From positions 124,001 through 188,000 of the forward strand of contig CACXPX010000003.1 in assembly GCA_902769705.1 (NCBI GenBank): 64,000 bases of DNA, given 5' to 3'. Each line of letters begins with the position of its first letter. Position 1 is the first letter of the stretch. The notes below the pieces were generated by a model that was given only the letters and a program-made list of their open reading frames with translations, was not told where the DNA came from and did not search any database. Of the stretch, positions 49,901-56,482 are shown piece after piece. The translations under genes and the position numbers were made by a program. Source of the stretch: an uncultured Prevotellaceae bacterium (lineage in GTDB: Bacteria > Bacteroidota > Bacteroidia > Bacteroidales > Bacteroidaceae).

Positions 49901-50973
49901 TGTTGACAAAGATATTTGAGCGTTTCTATCAGTCGTCGTCAACGGCCAACGACCGGCACACGGGAACAGGTATCGGCCTCGACCTCACGCGCTCGCTCGT
50001 CGAGTTGCATCACGGTACCATCAAGGCCCAGAACCTGGAAAAAGGATGCGAGTTCATCGTCACCATCCCATTGGGTAAGGAGCACCTCAAGCCTGAGGAG
50101 ATTGTGGATTCGGCAACCGCCGAACCCGAAACTGCCGAAACCTTGCAAGAAAACGACTGGACAGCGCACAACGCTCAGATCGCAACGCCTCTGCCCGTGC
50201 GGAAGAAACAAACCATCGTCATCGCCGAAGACGACAACGAGATACGCGACTTCCTCATCAGCCAGCTGGAGCAAGACTACGAAATCAAAGCATGCAACAA
50301 CGGTCGCGATGCCTTCTCTGAGACATTGGGCTCACTACCCGACCTCGTGCTGAGCGATGTCATGATGCCCGAGATGGACGGCAACACGCTGTGCTCGAAA
50401 ATCAAGTCGAATCCCAGCACCAACCACATCCCCGTTGTGCTGCTCACCGCCAAGAACCTCGACGAAGACAAGTTGCAAGGACTGGAGACAGGTGCCGATG
50501 CATACGTTGTGAAGCCATTCAACATGGACATTCTGCGGCAAACCATCATTAACCTTATCAACTCGCATCGCCTGCTCCGCCTCAAATACGCACGCAACGA
50601 CGAACTGGAGGAGAAAGTGGACGACATACAAATGAAGTCGCCCGACGAGAAGCTCCTGGAGCGTATCATCAAGGCTGTCAACCAGCACCTCAACGACTCG
50701 GAGCTGAGCGTAGACATGATTGCCGACGAAGTGGGCATCAGCCGCGTGCACCTCCACCGCAAGATGAAGGAACTCACAGGCCAGACCCCGCACAACTTCA
50801 TTCGCAACATCCGGTTGAAGAAAGCCGCCAACCTGCTGGGCAACCAGGGTATGAACATTACCGAGGTGATGTATGCTTGCGGATTCTCCAACCCCACCTC
50901 CTTCTCCACCGTGTTCAAGAAGTTCTACGGCGTTTCACCACGCGACTACATGAAGGAGCACAGCGACCGCTAA
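46981..50973 (+). CDS. Hybrid two-component system sensor/regulator (HTCS)
   Basis: This 1330-residue inner-membrane protein combines sensor and DNA-binding regulator. Order: signal peptide (1-20); two seven-bladed-type propellers of Reg_prop repeats (about 25-690; DGFIWSATRNGLNKYDG, GRTWIGTDKDGLYCLDG); Y_Y_Y domain (about 700-770); one membrane helix (about 775-797, YLFYALLLGLGLWQFLG); HisKA with His821 in FMNISHEIRTPMTL; HATPase near 930-1010; receiver with phospho-acceptor Asp1126 in VLSDVMMPEMDG; and a C-terminal AraC-type HTH (about 1220-1330). HTCS regulators bind oligosaccharides periplasmically and switch on nearby loci. Its location between the enzyme operons makes it the likely master regulator here, similar in role to Prevotella XynR. 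Confidence 0.96.
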   Translation: MKRQIISSLLLYLALSPAMAQMGKLFDANQQLSSSFTSQVYLDNDGFIWSATRNGLNKYDGYQFRILKKENEQQSGMASNYVNCIKQDRNGLFYMGMWGALQTYNGNKFHDVIVTSLNGQQVNPYVTCFVERRNGEMWAGTSGLGVLKFDDPQHAHQVNGTLKSIHTVEDMIEDQRGSLWIVTRDRGLIHVNGNITHVHCAESPLCTYLTKVCEDNKGNIYLGTTNAGLMKLTGKEFKKVENAGNKPISALYFSPRQGKLLIGYDGGGLAIYDPTTGHIVDNPYYSQEIDLTKAKIYSITEDKSGNIWLGMLQKGLYMQPGRPAGFGYMGYKLGSQNKIGGACVTSTFIDKRGRTWIGTDKDGLYCLDGNRQLLKHYKDNFPASILTITEDLTGRIWIGSYNEGGGWIDPASGQYHPYAFTQNSNLSIFDIEVDKKNQLWVATMGNGLLKVDDKENKVTAYTLKGEAPVNEKLNTITNDYLSQVSISPDGKRIYAATTMGVCCLDIETGSWTSFFGKNCLNYGTAVRIAREYGGKLWIGTNDELYCYDIKSKQLQPSSSEKGLANNGIASIEQDKKGRLWISTDHGLYCYNPKTGLTNNYFIDNGLQSNEFSDGASCTTPSGDMLFGGVGGITWFNPDNIRQAQWDATVELTAFSINGEPISSFTRSARYQVTDTTVIASKHFQLSYHDNSFALQLSTLTYDNPEHITYLYSINGENFVRLQPGVNEITFSHMPPGTYKFKVKAERNNMETPVREFTVVVHSPWYRSTWAYLFYALLLGLGLWQFLGLQKRKQQDRLRLQEHIHAEEMGEAKLRFFMNISHEIRTPMTLILTPLLTLLKEDGDPHRRDIYKTIKRNAERILHLINQMMDLRKIDKGMMQMRMKETDLVEFVRDIHTLFETQAKTKSINLSYEHDSDKLPVWIDRGNFDKIVMNILSNAFKYTPNGGEISIKLTHDEQNASLAISDDGEKIPEELLTKIFERFYQSSSTANDRHTGTGIGLDLTRSLVELHHGTIKAQNLEKGCEFIVTIPLGKEHLKPEEIVDSATAEPETAETLQENDWTAHNAQIATPLPVRKKQTIVIAEDDNEIRDFLISQLEQDYEIKACNNGRDAFSETLGSLPDLVLSDVMMPEMDGNTLCSKIKSNPSTNHIPVVLLTAKNLDEDKLQGLETGADAYVVKPFNMDILRQTIINLINSHRLLRLKYARNDELEEKVDDIQMKSPDEKLLERIIKAVNQHLNDSELSVDMIADEVGISRVHLHRKMKELTGQTPHNFIRNIRLKKAANLLGNQGMNITEVMYACGFSNPTSFSTVFKKFYGVSPRDYMKEHSDR

Positions 50974-51003
50974 ATATAGAAAAGAGCGTAAAGCCACTCC
51001 CGT

Positions 51004-51072
51004 CAACGGATTTCACGGAAACATTGTTCATTTGCAAATAATGAATACCTCGTGAAATCCGTTGTCTTTTTA
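51004..51072 (+). terminator. Large nested hairpin terminator after HTCS
   Basis: CAACGGATTTCACG (51004-51017) pairs perfectly with CGTGAAATCCGTTG (51051-51064), followed by TCTTTTTAG. Its loop holds a second inverted repeat, TTCATT with AATGAA (51027-51046). Confidence 0.8.
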
Positions 51073-51113
51073 GTTTAGTTCAACTTTATGGGTGGTACTA
51101 CAAAGTTACTAAA

Positions 51114-51280
51114 ATATCGCTAGTTACCGCCGTGTGGTAGTATGTCTACAGCATACTGGTAATAACGTTACCGCATAGTGGTAATGGTGTTACCACATAT
51201 TGGTAATGATGTTACCGCATAGAGGTAATGATGTTACCGCATAGAGGTAATGATGTTACCGCATAGAGGTAACGATTCTG
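51114..51280 (+). repeat. Tandem array, seven-plus 22-bp units, family 2
   Basis: Units start at 51114, 51136, 51158, 51180, 51202, 51224 and 51246, with a partial unit at 51268. Three consecutive units are identical: GGTAATGATGTTACC followed by GCATAGA. The unit is an inverted repeat (GGTAA / TTACC). The sequence is unrelated to the three family-1 arrays, but the period is the same. It sits just after the HTCS terminator and about 550 bp before the next gene. The rest of 51281-51480 shows no gene. Confidence 0.9.
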
Positions 51281-51481
51281 AAAACGCGTCAACTGAAGTT
51301 GTTGCCACCAATGTCACGCTTCTGCAACCAATTAACTACTTGTTTCCCAATGTGTTATGAGAGGGGTGGCATTGTTGCAACAAAAAATAAAAATTATAGT
51401 TAACGTGTTTATGGGCGTATAAAGCATTGTCCAAACACGGCAAAAATCCATAATCCATTGACTCATTACGACTTACAAAAC

Positions 51482-51718
51482 TATATTTGTAACCTCCACT
51501 TCTCCATTTGTAACATTTGAGGGGCTGATACAAAAGGGAATATAATTGAAACATGTAATAAATACACTTATTATTATAATGAGTAATTTTGCAACCGAAA
51601 TAGCTAAGTACCTCCACGAATGGACTCAAATTGGAGACAAAACAGGTGCAAAATTGGTGAGAATCAATCTTTTAACAAAAAAAGTTGTATTTTTACACAT
51701 ATTATTTGTACCTTTGCG
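51482..51718 (+). promoter_or_regulatory. Promoter region of the large secreted protein, with TTTGTAAC direct repeats
   Basis: TTG at 51687-51689 and TACCTTTG at 51711-51718 are 21 bp apart and form the likely promoter; the ATG at 51831 follows about 112 bp later. Further upstream, TTTGTAAC occurs at 51486-51493 and 51507-51514, exactly 21 bp apart, in the spacing expected for AraC-type direct-repeat operators. A TATATTTG at 51482-51489 overlaps the first copy. Confidence 0.55.
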
Positions 51719-51830
51719 CCCGCAAATCAAGAAAGCCCCCATTCCATTGTTGGTGGGATTCAAATTCCGACAAGCACGAGGGGCAGAAGTTGACTTACGA
51801 ATGACAAAATTATTTAAAAACATAATAAAA

Positions 51831-54731
51831 ATGAAAAAGTTCTTTTCTTTAGTGGTATTAATGTGCCTGCTGGGAGTAGGGCAAGCACGGGCTGACTTTA
51901 TTTATTTTGGTGGTAACCACAATGACAACGTTGATGACCATGATAATCCTCTTCATAGTTTTGTGGTGAAAAGAAATGCTGGTGATAATGAAAACACAGC
52001 ATACACTATTGATGTTCAACTAAAATGGTGGGGTGACACTTGGGGCATAGGTAATATCAATGGCGATTATACTTGGTATTTAAATAATTATGGGGATGAT
52101 GTCCATTCTGAAATAATTAATAATTCAGATGGTACTAAAAGTATAAAAGTATGGGGTAAAGGCGGTGCCGTAGTAGTAGATGCGAATGGATGGCGTGAAG
52201 GCAATTATCATCAAACTTTTTTTGTCATTACTCTACCACAATTGGATAATTACATCTGGGATTTCTTTGGCGAGAGTGCAGAAAGTGAAGACCATATTTT
52301 ACGTCATCCTCAAAATAATGTAACTTGGACAAACAAAGAGAAGGTAAAAGACAAACCTTCTGATGCGGCCCAAATTGTTAAAGTTGCAGATGTCGCAGGT
52401 GGACATACTCGTGGGTCTCACACAAAAATAGATGGTACCAATGCATTCTATTTACCCTCAACGGCGGGGATGGTGTTTGACGCAGAGGAGGGGGAGTTCG
52501 GTTATTATCATGATAACCATTTAGAAACCATGGTAAAGAATACCTATGTTGAACGTGAGTTTGTTTCATTTGGTGGCAGTAGAAATGGAACACCATCACT
52601 TACACTTCCTCAAGTTAAGGGAGGAAAGTATATAAAGGTGTGGTGTAATCCTCAGGCAAAAGGAAAAGGTGGCCAATTTGTAGTTGAAAATCTCCAAGAT
52701 CTGAATGGGAATATTATAAATCAATCTATCACTTTTGCAGGAGTGACTTATTATGGTGAATGTTTAGGTTGTTTCATTTTTAAAGTAAAAGGCAATTCTA
52801 ATGAAAGAAATAATGTCAAGTTCACTTTGCAAGACAATCTATATTGGAATGACATTTATAAGATTGAGATAACAGATGAGTATAGTACTGATTTGGAATT
52901 AGATGATATTACTCATAATCTAACTGATCCAAGTGCATGGTCAGAAAAAAACTATGTACAATATAATAATCAATATGCACATATTGTACATGATGGAAGC
53001 GGAACAAACCTTCAATATAGTGGCACTGCAGGTCCTATATTTATCCAACGAGGCTGTACGTGCGATTTTGATGTATTTCCCGAGGGGGGGGTTACAATAG
53101 AAAATACAGTACAAACTGAAGGAACCTATCATAACCTACAATTACTTGGGGTTAAAGGTACTGGCAATATTAAAATCATTGTCAAAGAAGTCAGAAATGG
53201 ATATGTTCTTGACAAGAAAGAAACATGGATTGCCATTGGCACTTATACCCAACAAAGCTATCCATATACTTGGGACTTCACCGATTACAATGTAAGTCAA
53301 GGCAGTTTATATGCTTGGCTGAGTGGTTCAAACACCTATGGTACACAAAAATATGGGCATTGGAAAATGGGAAACTCTGAAACCTATGCCTTAGAGACAC
53401 ATGAGCAGGTTAACGGAACCATCTTAAATGGTCAGACCAATCAGTATGAGAAAGTTGATAAGCCACTGTTTGCTCAAGGTGCTCAACTTACTTATTGGAA
53501 GCAAGACAACACGATTGGTACAATTAAAGAAGCCGAAGGTCTGCGTGTAAAACAGGCTTGGGGAACAAAAGGAGAACTTGCTGTTGGCGAAGAATTCGAC
53601 GGTGAACTTAGCATTAACGGAAAATGTCTGAAATATACTCCAGCTGGTGAATGGAGCCGTCTGCACATCACCATACCAAATGTAGATGCTGGTATGTATG
53701 TGTTCATTAAAGCTGATGATGGTACAGAGGCAGAAAACTACGCCAATCCAAGTGTAAAATTAGGCAACTCTGAACTTACTGTAGATAATAGCTACAATAC
53801 GAAAAATAAGGTACGTGCATATAAGGTCACAACGACGGGTGATGTGGATATTACATTCGCTAAAGCGGCACAGATCAAGGCTATAGGTGTAACAAATATC
53901 TTCAAGAGCATCAATGCTCTGGGCTATGCTACAGAGAGCCGTGATGTAGATATTGATCATATTTATGAGGGTGAATTTACGAAGAATGACGTGAATGCTC
54001 ATTGTATTTTGACATACAACGATGAGGGCTTCACATATAATTACAAAGGAACACCTGACGTAAGAAAATCACAGGTAATGAATGTCATTCCAAAGAACAC
54101 TGGTATTGTGCTATATAAAGAAGGCCATAGCGGTGACGCTTTCAATGTACCTTTGTTCTATCCTGCTTGCAATGCAAAAGTTAAAGATGCAGAGCAAATC
54201 GCATTAGACAACAACTGGATGGCTCCGAACGTAAAGAGCACACTACATGAAGATGAGGAGGAAGAGCGAAATGGTGAAACATGCACAAAGTTTATCATGA
54301 CTCGCACGTACTACACGTACAATAAACCAGATGGTAGCAGCACTGGACCACAGACTACAAATGTAGGAGCTTTCTATCGTTTGAGAATAGACAAAGATGC
54401 TTCTCATACTGAGGAAGAAAGAACTAAGAACAACACTATTGGAGCCAACAAGGCATATTTGCTAATACCTTCTACAAAGTTGCCAACTGCACTTTGGAAT
54501 GGAGGTAATGGTCAAGGTGTTCCTCAACAAGCAAAGGGCGTCATCTTTATTGACTTGGCAGATGTAGTAGGTGTATTTGATGGGACAACTGACATCAATA
54601 ACATTTATGTGAATGATGTGGAAGAGATTGAGCAAGATGTGTATTACACACTCTCTGGAATACGCCTTGAAAGAAAGCCGACTGCCAAGGGTGTCTATAT
54701 TTGCAATGGTAAGAAAGTCTTTGTGAAATAA
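51831..54731 (+). CDS. Large secreted beta-rich protein with C-terminal sorting-type domain
   Basis: The open frame starts at 51546, but the ATG at 51831 opens with a signal peptide (MKKFFSLVVLMCLLGVGQARA) and lies after the promoter. The 966-residue product is rich in Asn, Tyr, Thr and Gly, with no catalytic motif I recognise. Three beta-rich regions are separated by about 300 residues. The last 60 residues (TDINNIYVNDVE, YYTLSGIRL, KGVYICNGKKVFVK) match the C-terminal domain seen on many secreted Bacteroidota proteins and used as a sorting or anchoring signal in T9SS species. Base composition is clearly more AT-rich than the neighbours, suggesting separate origin. Function unknown. Confidence 0.75.
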   Translation: MKKFFSLVVLMCLLGVGQARADFIYFGGNHNDNVDDHDNPLHSFVVKRNAGDNENTAYTIDVQLKWWGDTWGIGNINGDYTWYLNNYGDDVHSEIINNSDGTKSIKVWGKGGAVVVDANGWREGNYHQTFFVITLPQLDNYIWDFFGESAESEDHILRHPQNNVTWTNKEKVKDKPSDAAQIVKVADVAGGHTRGSHTKIDGTNAFYLPSTAGMVFDAEEGEFGYYHDNHLETMVKNTYVEREFVSFGGSRNGTPSLTLPQVKGGKYIKVWCNPQAKGKGGQFVVENLQDLNGNIINQSITFAGVTYYGECLGCFIFKVKGNSNERNNVKFTLQDNLYWNDIYKIEITDEYSTDLELDDITHNLTDPSAWSEKNYVQYNNQYAHIVHDGSGTNLQYSGTAGPIFIQRGCTCDFDVFPEGGVTIENTVQTEGTYHNLQLLGVKGTGNIKIIVKEVRNGYVLDKKETWIAIGTYTQQSYPYTWDFTDYNVSQGSLYAWLSGSNTYGTQKYGHWKMGNSETYALETHEQVNGTILNGQTNQYEKVDKPLFAQGAQLTYWKQDNTIGTIKEAEGLRVKQAWGTKGELAVGEEFDGELSINGKCLKYTPAGEWSRLHITIPNVDAGMYVFIKADDGTEAENYANPSVKLGNSELTVDNSYNTKNKVRAYKVTTTGDVDITFAKAAQIKAIGVTNIFKSINALGYATESRDVDIDHIYEGEFTKNDVNAHCILTYNDEGFTYNYKGTPDVRKSQVMNVIPKNTGIVLYKEGHSGDAFNVPLFYPACNAKVKDAEQIALDNNWMAPNVKSTLHEDEEEERNGETCTKFIMTRTYYTYNKPDGSSTGPQTTNVGAFYRLRIDKDASHTEEERTKNNTIGANKAYLLIPSTKLPTALWNGGNGQGVPQQAKGVIFIDLADVVGVFDGTTDINNIYVNDVEEIEQDVYYTLSGIRLERKPTAKGVYICNGKKVFVK

Positions 54732-54752
54732 TTTAAATTTGTTGGAAAGATT

Positions 54753-54947
54753 ATGGAAAAGAAAACATATATAGCACCAGAAACAGTAAAGGTGACATCT
54801 TTCACCACGATGCATTTTTTCGCTGTGAGTAAAGAAGAATATGGCTATGGCGGTGACGCCGAAGCCAAGAAAATTGACTTCGACGACTTCAACTCCGAAG
54901 AAGACATTTGGTCTGGTCAACAGACTAAAGACGCTTGGGAGCGTTGA
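54753..54947 (+). CDS. Small acidic peptide (64 residues) of a recurrent Bacteroidota type
   Basis: ATG is 21 bp after the large secreted protein's stop, so the two are probably co-transcribed. The N-terminus (MEKKTYIAPETVKVTSF) resembles the start of many short Bacteroidota peptides of unknown role. A middle hydrophobic stretch (TTMHFFAVS) is followed by a Gly/Asp/Glu-rich tail (YGYGGDAEAKKIDFDDFNSEED). No cleavage site, Cys pattern or modification enzyme is visible nearby. It could be a secreted signal, a RiPP-like precursor or a regulator; none can be chosen from sequence. A terminator follows at 55013. Confidence 0.6.
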   Translation: MEKKTYIAPETVKVTSFTTMHFFAVSKEEYGYGGDAEAKKIDFDDFNSEEDIWSGQQTKDAWER

Positions 54948-55012
54948 CCCTCTTCCCCTGTAGGGGCTATGAAAAGAGAAACTTTTCATTATACATATTA
55001 TGTTTGATTCGT

Positions 55013-55052
55013 GCGGGCGCGGGCCATGTGAATGGCTGCGCCCGCATTTGTT
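55013..55052 (+). terminator. Terminator after the small peptide gene
   Basis: GCGGGCGCGGGCCAT pairs with ATGGCTGCGCCCGC around GTGA (one mismatch, one bulge), then TTTGTTTTT. A smaller hairpin GAAAAG/CTTTTC lies upstream at 54971-54987. Confidence 0.88.
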
Positions 55053-55191
55053 TTTGGTAACCTCTCCCAGCCTCTCCAAAGGAGAGGAGATACCATTTAC
55101 GAAGATTTATGCCAAAAATAATCCCATATCCTTGTAGTTTTTTGTATCTTTGTGCGTCTAATGGGTAAAAACAATTGAACAGAAAGACGAA

Positions 55192-55662
55192 ATGACAACA
55201 TTAGAACAACAGTTTGCGCAAATGACACGGGAGCACAAAGGCACCATCTACACCGTGTGCTACATGTTCTCGAATGATGCTGACGAGGTCAACGACCTGT
55301 TCCAAGAGGTACTAGTCAATCTTTGGAAAGGTTTCGAAGGCTTTGAGCATCGCAGTGACATCAGGACGTGGGTCTACCGCGTCAGCCTCAACACCTGTAT
55401 CTCTCTCGACAGAAAGAAGCGACGCAGTGCCACCGTCCCGCTGACAATGGACATCAACCTCTTTGAAGACCGCGACGAGGACACCAAGCAAGTGGACATG
55501 CTCCACAAGCGTATCTCCAAGTTGCAACCCTTCGACCGGGCGATTGTTCTGCTCTGGCTCGAGGACCTCAGCTATGAGGAAATCGGACAGATTGTCGGCA
55601 TCACGACTAAGAATGTCAGCGTCCGCCTGTTCAGAATCCGTGAACAACTAAAGAAAATGTAA
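55192..55662 (+). CDS. ECF-type RNA polymerase sigma factor
   Basis: The 156-residue protein has the two-domain ECF structure. Region 2 (about 10-75) includes TVCYMFSNDADEVNDLFQEVLVNLWKG and WVYRVSLNTCISLDRKKRR. Region 4 (about 105-156) has LPFDRAIVLLWLEDLSYEEIGQIVGIT-like sequence with a clear HTH ending NVSVRLFRIREQLKKM. A TATCTTTG box (55145-55152) lies 40 bp upstream of the start, though without a matching -33. It is followed 31 bp later by a membrane protein gene, which could be its anti-sigma partner. Target genes are unknown; the adjacent secreted protein and GH43 operon are candidates. Confidence 0.93.
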   Translation: MTTLEQQFAQMTREHKGTIYTVCYMFSNDADEVNDLFQEVLVNLWKGFEGFEHRSDIRTWVYRVSLNTCISLDRKKRRSATVPLTMDINLFEDRDEDTKQVDMLHKRISKLQPFDRAIVLLWLEDLSYEEIGQIVGITTKNVSVRLFRIREQLKKM

Positions 55663-55693
55663 GAATTAATTAAAGAATTGAAAGGAACCCATT

Positions 55694-56308
55694 ATGAATA
55701 ACGAATTTGAAAACAACAAGGCTGAGTTCGAGAATATGCGTGAACAAATGGACACGCTGAAAAGGAAACTGGAGCAACAGGAGATAGTCAATGACCGCAT
55801 CATCCGCCACTCAATGAAAAATGCCGCAAGCAATATCATGCGCCGCTACTACATCATCATGGCCGTCGCCCTACTTATGATACCCTACAGCTATTGGGTG
55901 TTCTTCTTGACTCAGGGTCTATCCCTCGCCTTCTGGATTGGCACCAGCGTATTAATGCTCATTTGTGCAGGAGCCACCTATTACAACAGCCTCAACGTGA
56001 GCCGCTCGAACATGATGAGCAAGAACTTGATTGAAGTTGGCCGTCGCATGGCCCGCGCTAAGAAGTTCGACGCCAACTGGCTCTTCTTCGGTATCCCTGC
56101 CGCCATTGCCTGGCTCTTCTGGCTCACCTGGGAACTTTACCAACAGGATGCTGAAGCCGCCCGCTACATGTTATATGGTGTCATCTTCGGAGCTGTCTTA
56201 GGAATCATCATCGGTTTCAAGATTCATTTCAAGACCCAGCGCCAATATCAAGACATCATCGACCAGATAGAGGAACTGAGCGGAGAAAACGGATTAGGCG
56301 ATGAATGA
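55694..56308 (+). CDS. Four-helix membrane protein, possible anti-sigma partner
   Basis: The 204-residue protein starts with a charged helical segment likely to form a coiled coil (about 5-40, EFENMREQMDTLKRKLEQQE), then a helix pair (about 52-95, YYIIMAVALLMIPYSYWVFF and AFWIGTSVLMLICAGATYY), and a second pair (about 128-175, WLFFGIPAAIAWLFWLTW and YMLYGVIFGAVLGIIIGF). The C-terminus is acidic. It lies directly after an ECF sigma gene, the standard spot for an anti-sigma factor, though no known anti-sigma motif (such as a zinc HxxxCxxC) is present. The role is inferred from position only. Confidence 0.7.
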   Translation: MNNEFENNKAEFENMREQMDTLKRKLEQQEIVNDRIIRHSMKNAASNIMRRYYIIMAVALLMIPYSYWVFFLTQGLSLAFWIGTSVLMLICAGATYYNSLNVSRSNMMSKNLIEVGRRMARAKKFDANWLFFGIPAAIAWLFWLTWELYQQDAEAARYMLYGVIFGAVLGIIIGFKIHFKTQRQYQDIIDQIEELSGENGLGDE

Positions 56309-56352
56309 CAGTTAGGCTAAAAGCAATTCAAATTGCGGCAGATGGAAAATGC

Positions 56353-56388
56353 AAAAGCAATGGGGAAAAACCTCATTGCTTTTTTTTG
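56353..56388 (+). terminator. Terminator after the sigma/membrane protein pair
   Basis: AAAAGCAATGGGG pairs with CCTCATTGCTTTT (one wobble) and is followed by TTTTTTT. Confidence 0.85.
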
Positions 56389-56420
56389 ATACATTCCAAA
56401 AAGGATATGAAACAAATACG

Positions 56421-56452
56421 TTTGCCGTTTCATGTATTTTGGATTAACTTTG
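56421..56452 (+). promoter_or_regulatory. Promoter of the double-GH43 operon
   Basis: TTTG at 56421-56424 and TAACTTTG at 56445-56452 are 20 bp apart. The ATG follows at 56483. The operon therefore has its own consensus promoter. Confidence 0.8.
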
Positions 56453-56482
56453 TAGCCATAAACTAAAACAAAAGAAGTGGAC

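Noticed and set aside
51546..51830. Longer N-terminus for the large secreted protein
   Set aside because: The extra 95 codons contain the promoter (51687-51718) and no signal peptide; the ATG at 51831 gives a proper signal.
54540..54731. Complete type IX secretion system
   Set aside because: Only the C-terminal sorting-like domain is visible; no T9SS component gene is in this window, so export route is left open.
56477..56482. GTG start of the double GH43 gene
   Set aside because: ATG six bases later gives the same signal peptide and a more usual start; the GTG cannot be excluded but is less likely.
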